Shown: piece by piece, positions 54,931-64,000 of the stretch | Layout: every line of letters begins with the position of its first letter | How positions within the stretch are numbered: the first letter of the stretch is position 1 | Assembly (NCBI RefSeq): GCF_033807715.1 | Contig: NC_084587.1 | Span: 10,754,863-10,818,862, forward strand | Reading direction: 5' to 3' | Length of the DNA: 64,000 nt | Source of the DNA: Cololabis saira | Taxonomy: Eukaryota > Chordata > Actinopteri > Beloniformes > Belonidae | Position numbers and translations under genes: made by a program | Notes under the pieces: model-generated | Databases searched by the model: none | Seen by the model: the letters and a program-made list of their open reading frames with translations, nothing else | Told to the model about the DNA's origin: nothing

Positions 54931-56284
54931 AATAGCCTATCTATAATATAAATATAAATTAAAACTGAAATATTTGTTTCAGCACCATGGAGAGCGTTAA
55001 CCAAAGTCACCAAAAACGTGGATGCCTTCTGCCTTTAGGGGACAGAAAGAGAAACTCACCTAAACTAGAACATCCATGACAACACAGTGACTCTGCAGTC
55101 AGTGAAACTTTAAAGATATTAGATGATAACAGCCTCCCTTTTCTTTTGTCAAGTATTTTACTTCACTAAAAAGCATTATTTTGTTAAACAAGAGAAAACA
55201 ACATGAATTCTTTTTTTTTATAGATGGTTTCCCATATCAAGTATGTTTCAAAAGTATCCAAAGACTTGAATGATACCTAAGTCATGCTGTAAAGAAGAAT
55301 CTAAATGCTTCAGGGGGTGATGGATTTCTATCCTGCTATAGAAGCCAACAAATTGACATCATGGGTTGTAAAATCCTGTGTGAATGTTTTCTTGGTCTTC
55401 CTCAAATTTTCTGCCAAAGGATTTTTTCACAGTAGGAGTTTTGATGTTTTCTTGGATTCATTTATTTATATTCACTTAAAAGTAAATAGTACTTAATTTA
55501 ATTTCAGAGGCTTCTTCAGATCTGCTGCAACACAGACCACCTCAGGAGAGCCTTCCTTCCCAAAGCACCATCTTTTATTTCATGAAAAGATGGGGTAGTT
55601 TAGACTTCAGATTGAAAATTATGAACAACGATGTCTTGCACAAACATGAAATAAAAAGTGCAACAACTGACAAGTAGTTCCACAAAGATCCAAAATATAT
55701 AGCTTTAGCTGTTTACCCACTCAATGAATATATATAACAAGTACTGTACTAGTTATTCAGTTATTATTCAATCACCTCAACATTCAGTCGCTTAATCAAG
55801 CTTTAAACATGAAGCTGATATAACAATCAAAACATTTCCACAAAAGTCATTTTTAACAGACTCAGAAGTTGGTGTTTCCTCCAAAATAGTATGTGTTAAT
55901 TCAGTGCAAAATGCGTTGATAATCAAAACCTAAAACCTGACAATCCAGATCCAGAATCCAAAATCTGAGACCCAAAACCCAGAATCTGTACCCAAAAAAA
56001 TCAAAAATATCTAGCCGAGAGTGCAATCATCTTTATTGGTTAATCTTTCTTTCTTCTCTCACCATCAGTTTGGGACAGAGCCAAGATCTAGTAGCTCATT
56101 GGCTACTGAATGACTCTGCACCTTATGTCGATGTGGAATGACATAGCAGCAGTTAAATGCAGCCTTCTGTAAGCTTTAAATATCCACTGGGCTGACATCA
56201 AATACATCAAAACACAACAATAAAAAACAGTTTTCTGAACTTATCAATATGACTCTGTCCTTCACAGGATAATGAAATGGATCA
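54931..56284. other. Intergenic, no gene recognised
   Basis: AT-rich DNA with short chance frames only. A CCAAAATCTGAGACCCAAAA-type repetitive stretch lies near 55940-55995. Confidence 0.4.
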
Positions 56285-56475
56285 CTGCAAAAACTCAAAA
56301 TCTTAACAAGAATATTTGTCTTATTTCTAGTTAAAATGTCTCATTTTAGTAAATCACTGGAAAAAACAACAATTTTCACCTGTTTCAAGTAGATTTTCAC
56401 TTGAAATAAGTAGAAAAATCTGCCAGTGGAAATAAAAATATTTTTTTGCTTGTAATAAGAAGATACTGCGACCCA
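56285..56475. mobile_element. Dispersed repeat fragment (ACTCAAAATCTTAACAAGAA)
   Basis: The string ACTCAAAATCTTAACAAGAA and TTGTCTTATTTCTAGTTAAA is a common fish interspersed repeat. The termini are incomplete here, so the class is uncertain. Confidence 0.4.
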
Positions 56476-57270
56476 CGGGTTGAGAATCATTGCTCTTTAC
56501 CATGACTCTTTGAGGAGACTTAAATTACTATAGCAACAATTATTTCCCCTCAGGGATAAATACAGTTCTTTTTGAATTTACTACTGAATTTAATCCTCTT
56601 TGTTTCAGGCATTGCCCTGCTTCAGTACAACTTAATTTAATAAATGGATCTTAAACTGGCTCCTGCAAAAGTTAATGTGAAGCTGAGAACATCATGTATT
56701 CATCACATTTAGGTTTATCAGAGAGGGAACCACATGCAGCAGAGGTTCTTGTGGAACAGGATGGGGAAACACTGCTGTAGTGGATGTAGAGTTTGTCTGC
56801 AGGTTTATTAGTGCACCACTAGAGGGAAGCTGTTGATCGAGAAAAATAGAAGGAACACACTCCAAATTTTTGACAGGAAATGTATCTGTACAGTACTGTA
56901 CTGTACTTCTGTCCAGTATTACTGTATGTGATCATATAATTTATATAGCTATTATGATTGTTTTAATGAAAAAAAGTTGACTTTCACTTACTATTATTTA
57001 TTAATGTGTCAATGTTAAATCTTTATTAATTATAAATTAATTCTGTCTGCATATAAATTAGTAGTTAGTACCATGATTTGGTAAAAACCTTTATCAATGA
57101 CATATATACGCATTTTAATCTCGCAGCAAATGTTAATTTTCTTAAATGCATAAATATGTGTGAGTGTTTGTGTCCTTTACCGTTCCTCTTCGATAGTCCA
57201 GTCTACCATATTTTATCAATATTTGGATTCCATATTCTGACAGAGAGGACTAAAATCACCAAAGTGAAAA
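56476..57270. other. Intergenic, no gene recognised
   Basis: No ORF with family features and no complete repeat termini were found. Confidence 0.35.
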
Positions 57271-58106
57271 ACTAAAGGAAAAGACTGCTAGAAAGACAAG
57301 ACAGTGATGGGTGCAATGTGTGTTGTGTGGTGACTACTATAATATCTGTGTGATGTCTCTTAGTGGTGAAATGTGTTGCAATAAAAAAAGGCAGACATAA
57401 AAGGAAAAGGATGAATAGAAAAGTGTGTGCGTGAATGTGTCTGTGAGAAAGAGAGAGAGAGAGCGGGGTGTAAGAAAGAGATTGAAGCTCAGGCCTGCAA
57501 ACATGCACATAAGAGAAAAAAGGGGGCCAGCACAAGAAGCTACAGGAACGATGGACAAAAATGATGGCTATGAGATACTTATAATAAATAAAAATGGAAA
57601 TGGAGAAGAGAGGAAGGGAAGAGGAGAGGTGAAGAAGGGTAAGAGGTACATACAGATATAAAAATGCGAGGGCGGGGGGTAGAAACAGGGGCAAGTAAAA
57701 AAACTAGGAAGGTCAAGATGGTCACCGACATTCAACACAGTAGCGGTGACAAACAAGACGGCACAACCCACAACCCAAGGCGACACCAGGACAGCTGTGT
57801 GTTCCACCCCCACACACCGGGATGGACCAGCCGGCAACAAGCCACCACACCACCCGACCCAAAGGTTCCCCCAGGGCCACCACACGCACATAATCCACCA
57901 CCAGAGGCATGTCTCATCCCCACATAAGCCCCTGGAGATCCCCACAAGAGGCGATGCTCTGACATCTGTCACACCAACCGACAATCCAGGACCCCGTGGG
58001 ACCCCCACACAGAACAACAGCCAGCCCTTCTCCATCCCACCCAAATTTATCTGAGTTTCTTCATTTTAAATTCGTCTGTTTTTGTTTTGGAATGTGTCTG
58101 AGTGCA
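57271..58106 (+). other. C-rich unidentified segment, possible repeat
   Basis: Positions 57720-58045 are CCACC-rich (GGCACAACCCACAACCCAAG, CCACCCGACCCAAAGGTTCC) and open on several frames by composition. A TTAA MITE follows directly. It is probably an old repeat rather than a gene. Confidence 0.3.
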
Positions 58107-58256
58107 TTAACCCTTGTACTGTCTTTGGTTCAAAATGACCCAATTCTCCTATCCTTCTTTCCTCCTGCTCTCTCCTTCCTTCTTCCTTTCCTCTTTTCCT
58201 CCTTTTTTACCCTCCTTTACTCTTTTTCTTCCTACCTCCCTTTCGTCATTCGTTCC

Positions 58257-58478
58257 TGTAGCAAGCTCGTTGCCACTGGGGCCGACCGACCGGACAGAAG
58301 ACACAGGGTTTAGTGCAGGAACTCCTTTATTTACTCTTCTTTCACCCAAGACACACATGCACCAGCAGAACCTTCAGCAGAGCCCTCTCCCAGCAGCCCT
58401 CTTGCTGGTGTGCAGCTGCTCTTTATGAAGGCAGGCAGGGTGGAGAGGCTGAGGGGGCTGCTCCTCCACCCTGCCACA
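58257..58478 (-). mobile_element. Solo LTR (222 bp) inside MITE 1
   Basis: On the minus strand it starts TGTGGCAGGG and ends GCTTGCTACA (TG...CA), with a perfect 5-bp duplication GTTCC (58252-58256 and 58479-58483). It holds a CATAAAG TATA-like box and AATAAAGGAG near its 3' side on the minus strand. No internal region, so it is a solo LTR or TRIM-like remnant. Confidence 0.75.
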
Positions 58479-58488
58479 GTTCCTTTAT

Positions 58489-59990
58489 TACCTTCTTTGC
58501 TTTTCCTTCCTTCTTTCCTTATTTTCTCCATTCCTTCTTCCCTTCCTTCTTTCTTTCCTTTTCTCCATTCCTTCCATCTTTCCTCCCTTCCATCTTTTCT
58601 CCCTTCCTTACTCCCTTTCCTACTTACTTCCTTCCTTCCTTCCTTCCTTCTTTTCTCCTTTCATCCTTACTTCCTTCTTTCCTCCCTTCCATCTTTTATC
58701 CCTTCCTTACTCCCTTTACTACTTCCTTCCTTCTTTCCTCCTTTTTCCCTTCCTTCCATCTTTTTCTCCCTTCCTTACTCCCTTTCCTACTTCCTTCCTT
58801 CTTTCCTTCTTTTCTCCTTTCATCCTTACTTCCTTCTTTCCTCCCTTCCATCTTTTCTCCCTTCCTTACTCCCTTTCCTACTTACTTCCTTCCTTCCTTC
58901 CTTCCTTCTTTTCTCCTTTCATCCTTACTTCCTTCTTTCCTCCCTTCCATCTTTTATCCCTTCCTTACTCCCTTTACTACTTCCTTCCTTCTTTCCTCCT
59001 TTTTCCCTTCCATCCATCTTTTCTCCCTTCCTTACTCCCTTTCCTACTTCCTTCCTTCTTTCCTTATTTTCTCCTTTCTCCCTTCCTTCCATCTTTTCTC
59101 CCTTCTTTCCTCCCTTCCATCTTTTCTCCCTTCCTTACTCCCTTTCCTACTTCCTTCCTTCCTTCCTTCCTTCCTTCCTTCCTTCCTTCCTTCCTTCCTT
59201 CCTTCCTTCCTTCCTTCCTTCCTTCCTTCCTTCCTTCCTTCCTTCCTTCTTTTCTCCTTTCATCCTTACTTCCTTCTTTCCTCCCTTCCATCTTTTATCC
59301 CTTCCTTACTCCCTTTCCTACTTCCTTCCTTCTTTCCTTCTTTTCTCCTTTTTCCCTTCCTTCCATCTTTTCTCCCTTCCTTACTCCCTTTCCTACTTCC
59401 TTCCTTCTTTCCTTCTTTTCTCCTTTCATCCTTACTTCCTTCTTTCCTCCCTTCCATCTTTTATCCCTTCCTTACTCCCTTTCCTACTTCCTTCCTTCTT
59501 TCCTTCTTTTCTCCTTTTTCCCTTCCTTCCATCTTTTCTCCCTTCCTTACTCCCTTTCCTACTTCCTTCCTTCTTTCCTTCTTTTCTCCTTTCATCCTTA
59601 CTTCCTTCCTTCCTTCCTTCCTTCCTTCCTTCCTTCCTTCCTTCCTTCCTTCCTTCCTTCCTTCCTTCCTTCCTTCCTTCCTTCCTTCCTTCCTTCCTTC
59701 CTTCCTTCCTTCCTTCCTTCCTTCCTTCCTTCCTTCCTTCCTTCCTTCCTTCCTTCCTTCCCTCCTTCCTTCCTTCCTTCCTTCCTTCCTTCCTTCCTTC
59801 CTTCCTTCCTTCCTTCCTTCCTTCCTTCCTTCCTTCCTTCCTTCCTTCCATCTTTTCTCCCTTCCTTACCCCCTTTCCTACTTCCTTCCTTCTTTCCTTC
59901 TTTTCTCCTTTCTTCCTTACTTCCTTCTTTCCTTCCTTCCATCGTTTCTCCCTTCCTTCATTCCTTCTTTTCTCCCTTCACCCTCCCTTG
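58489..59990 (+). repeat. (CTTC)n / (CCTT)n pyrimidine array
   Basis: Long pure CTTC stretches at about 59148-59248 and 59602-59848 lie between higher-order repeats of TTTTCTCCTTTCATCCTTAC and CCATCTTTTCTCCCTTCC blocks of roughly 100-200 bp. Confidence 0.95.
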
Positions 59991-60014
59991 ACCCAAAGAC
60001 AGCACAAGGGTTAA

Positions 60015-60400
60015 AAAAAGGAAGATGTGGCATGCAGGGTGGAAAGTCCCAGCATCCCTAGCTTTCCCCGTCGCTGAAATGTTTGTGTTTTTTTATTTAT
60101 TTGTTTGGGATGGAGGAGAGATTCAGGTCTGGGGGTAAAAGGGTCCCACCCCACCGGAAGAACCACCTGGTCGCGAGCCTTCACGGCAAGAAGCCCCGCC
60201 CCCTGCAACAAGGACCCAGGACTCATTCAGGTCCAAATCCCAACCCCCAGTTACAGACTAGCACTCAAGTTGACCCCAAGGAAGATACGCCGGACCCCCG
60301 CCAGCGACACTCCGCCCTGGTGGGGGAGAACACCCCAAATCTGCCCCGATGCTGCCTCCAGGTCCAAGGACCATGATGCACTCCAGAGAGGTTTGGAAGA
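60015..60400 (+). other. Unidentified segment between MITE 1 and L1 remnant
   Basis: GC-rich, CCCC-containing sequence with open but unrecognised frames. No splice or family signals are clear. Confidence 0.3.
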
Positions 60401-60930
60401 AGGTTCACATGTTATCACAATGAACAACCATTTTCCTTTTGCAAAATTATTTTATTTGTATTGGGAAACATCGGTGTGTTGGAAGAAGTGGCACATGCAT
60501 GGTTCGTGCATTGTGGCAGAGCAGGGTGTGTTCATGTCCTATAACAACTTTGTACAGAAATATAATCTAAAGGGGAAAGAACTCTTTTTGGAAATACTTG
60601 CAAATTAGAAACTGTCTCTACAAGTATTCAGCAAATGGATAAAAACTCTATTTTGGACTTCAGCACCACCAAATGGTATATAGTGTATATTCTATAGAAG
60701 GGCCAACCATGAACTCAGCAGTTACTGCACAAACTTAAAAACAACGTGGGAAAAGGACATTGAGACTGTGATCTGGGACGCAGAGTGGAAAATAATTTCG
60801 TCAAAAACAGGCAAATATGAAGGAGAAGCCGAGGGGGGATTTGCAGTACAACGTTAAAGACAGGTTCTTTTGGACACCTCTAAGACTTAATAGAATGCTA
60901 ATTTGCTAATTGATGATTATGTTGGAAATG
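60400..60930 (+). mobile_element. L1/Tx1-like LINE ORF2 remnant
   Basis: The frame gives WKKWHMHGSC and GVFMSYNNFVQKYNLKGKEL, the conserved region after RT in fish L1 elements. Further broken frames include SAEWKII-like and FFWTPLRLNRML-like pieces. Both ends are truncated and it contains several stops. Confidence 0.6.
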
Positions 60931-61127
60931 TCAAAAGCACTGGGAGTGCTCAGCCTTTGCAAAGTACTAGAAATTCTAGTCAACTAGCCTGGATAAACTC
61001 TCCCACTTTACCCAAAACTGTCAGTATTTCAAAAGGGAAGGTCTCAGTGATAATGGTGGGTGTTTGTGGCTGTGGCACCATCCTGAAACTCTGGAAAACA
61101 ACCAAATCTCCAGTGCTGAGAGAATGA

Positions 61128-61917
61128 TTAACCCTTGTGCTGTCTTCGGGTCAAGGAAAGAGGAAGAGAAGAAGGAAGGAAAGAATGAAAAGAAGGAAAG
61201 AAAGAAGGAAGGAAGGGAGAAAATAAGGAAGGAAGGAAGGAAGGAAGGAAGGAAGGAAGGAAGGAAGGAAGGAAGGAAGGAAGGAAGGAAGGAAGGAAGG
61301 AAGGAAGGAGGGAGGGAGGGGAGGAGGGAGGGAGGGAGGGAGGGAGGAGGAAGGAAGGAAGGAAGGAAGGAAGGAAGGAATGAAGGAAGGAAGAAGGAAG
61401 GAAGGAAGGAAGGAAGGAAGGAAGGAAGGAAGGAAGGAAGGAAGGAAGGAAGGAAGGAAGGAAGGAAGGAAGGAAGGAAGGAAGGAAGGAGGAAGGAAGG
61501 AAGGAAGGGAGGAAGGGAGGAAAGAGGAAGGGAGAAAAGAGGAAGGGAAGAATGAAAGAGGAAGGGAGAAGGAAGGAAGGAAGGAAGGAAGGAAGGAAGG
61601 AAGGAAGGAAGGAAGGAAGGAAGGAAGGAAGGAAGGAAGGAAGGAAGGAAGGAAGGAAGGAAGGAAGGAAGGAAGGAAGGAAGGAAGGAAGGGAGGGAGG
61701 GAGGGAGGGAGGGGAGGAGGGAGGGAAGGAAGGAAGAGGAAGGAAGGAAGGAAGGAAGGAAGGAAGGAAGGAAGGAAGGAAGGAAGGAAGGAAGGAAGGA
61801 AGGAAGGAAGGAAGGAAGGGAGAAAAGAGGAAGGGAGAAGGAAGGAGAGAGCAGGAGGAAGTAAAGAAGGAACAGGAGAATTAGGTCATTTTGACCCAAA
61901 GACAGTACAAGGGTTAA
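61128..61917. mobile_element. TTAA-flanked MITE 2 with a GAAG array (inverted relative to MITE 1)
   Basis: TTAA (61128-61131 and 61914-61917) flanks CCCTTGTGCTGTCTTCGGG and GACCCAAAGACAGTACAAGGG. The right flank AGGAGAATTAGGTCATTTTG is the reverse complement of MITE 1's left flank, so it is the same family in opposite orientation. Confidence 0.82.
61150..61860 (+). repeat. (GGAA)n purine array with GGGA patches
   Basis: Long GGAA runs are interrupted by (GGGA)n blocks at about 61308-61350 and 61690-61730. It fills MITE 2. Confidence 0.95.
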
Positions 61918-62047
61918 GACAGGCTTTAAAACATTTGCTGTTCAAGCTCAATAATAAAAACTGTATATACTGTATGTCCCTGCATGGGAAGATTTCTGGC
62001 ATCACGTCTGTTCATGTGACACAACTCAAGCCTCAATGTGCCATGTG

Positions 62048-62855
<808 letters not shown>

Positions 62856-62989
62856 TGTATGTATGCATTTTCAGGGGCTCTTTCATCAACACAGCACATT
62901 TATGTATTTAAAATGGTGTCATAATACACAAATACATACACATATACACATTATATACAGTGTATGTTTGATTAGGTATATCAAGTTAT

Positions 62990-63425
62990 AAAGTGTATTT
63001 TCTGGACTATAAGCCGCTACTTTTTTCATAGGTTTTCAACCATGCAGCTTATACAAAGGTGCAGCTATTCTGTGGATTTTTCTTTCACCGCTCGGGGCGC
63101 TCTAACCGGAATTAGAATCAAAACTAAGACAAAATAAATGCAAAGAAGAATACGCTACTTCTTCTTTAGTAGATAGAAGTAGAAGCAGATTTCAACAGAT
63201 AAATAGATAAATAAATACTTGTTATTTTCTCTTGGTTCTGTCCCGTTTTAATCAGCAAAGTTGCTGCCGTGTTAAAAGACACTGTTAGGAAAGGATCTAT
63301 TTAGGTACAAACATGTACATCATTTACAGTTCAACATGTTGTAAATATCTAATCTAACAACATAAATATCTGCGGCTTGCATATCTTTTTTTTAAATAGA
63401 GCGGATGTGGCTTGTATATCTTTTT
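62990..63425. mobile_element. Dispersed repeat with GGACTATAAGCCGC motif
   Basis: TTTTCTGGACTATAAGCCGC, AACCATGCAGCTTATACAAAGG and later GCGGCTTGCATATC / GATGTGGCTTGTATATC form a known type of vertebrate interspersed repeat. The class is uncertain. Confidence 0.45.
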
Positions 63426-63489
63426 TTTATTATTATATATATATATATACTGTATATACTGTATGTATCATGTATGTATGTAGATAAAG

Positions 63490-64000
<511 letters not shown>

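Larger units (their letters stand above)
58107..60014. mobile_element. TTAA-flanked MITE 1 with a huge CTTC array
   Basis: TTAA (58107-58110 and 60011-60014) flanks inverted ends CCCTTGTACTGTCTTTGG and GACCCAAAGACAGCACAAGGG. The interior is almost all a (CTTC)n-type pyrimidine array plus an inserted solo LTR. A TTAA target is typical of piggyBac or Kolobok-like elements. Confidence 0.8.

Noticed and set aside
58313..60061. Long frames rich in FLPSF and mirror frames rich in KEGR
   Set aside because: They are translations of the (CTTC)n array. All frames are open because the repeat lacks stop codons.

Overview
The window is teleost nuclear DNA, probably from a percomorph-like fish; I cannot name the species. 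The evidence is spliced vertebrate genes with canonical GT-AG introns, the conserved block sod3 - ccdc149 - lgi2 (the order and relative orientation of SOD3-CCDC149-LGI2 on human 4p15.2), and a typical fish repeat load: L1/Tx1-like and I/L2-like LINEs, hAT and Tc1-like MITEs, Ty3/gypsy elements, a tRNA-derived SINE and long microsatellites.

Layout. 1-11261: the 3' end of an L1-like LINE, split by a complete, very young Ty3/gypsy retrotransposon (722-11130; 1,903-bp LTRs, PNMA-like gag, pol). 11262-19100: repeat-rich intergenic DNA with LINE tails, several inverted-repeat DNA elements and an unrecognised exon-like locus. 19151-20574: sod3 on the plus strand. 22547-32532: ccdc149 on the minus strand, with 12 coding exons that I joined in frame to 529 codons. 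Its introns hold several DNA transposons, and one hAT-like element sits exactly on the exon 2 splice acceptor. 32533-37629: ccdc149 promoter, L1 remnants, a decayed coiled-coil reading frame and a third hAT copy. 37630-44112: lgi2 on the minus strand, 8 coding exons, 546 codons. 44322-54930: a LINE interrupted by a GGGCCC-ended repeat, itself interrupted by a second complete Ty3/gypsy element (45092-53741, minus strand) whose 999-bp LTRs look identical. 54930-64000: no recognised host gene; L1 debris, two TTAA-flanked MITEs filled with expanded CTTC/GAAG arrays, a solo LTR, and TA and GATA arrays.

Host genes: sod3 encodes a secreted Cu/Zn superoxide dismutase, ccdc149 a coiled-coil protein, and lgi2 a secreted LRR/EPTP synaptic ligand. 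They are linked by ancient synteny, not by a shared pathway. sod3 and ccdc149 are transcribed towards each other; ccdc149 and lgi2 run in the same direction.

Most notable are: (1) a textbook -1 frameshift signal between gag and pol of the first retrotransposon; (2) a hAT insertion whose 8-bp target duplication copies the ccdc149 exon 2 acceptor, so that the intron border is now transposon-made; (3) two retrotransposons that appear to have inserted very recently and use different gag-pol expression strategies; (4) paired TTAA MITEs that both carry giant tetranucleotide arrays; and (5) a near-perfect 62-nt inverted repeat in an lgi2 intron.
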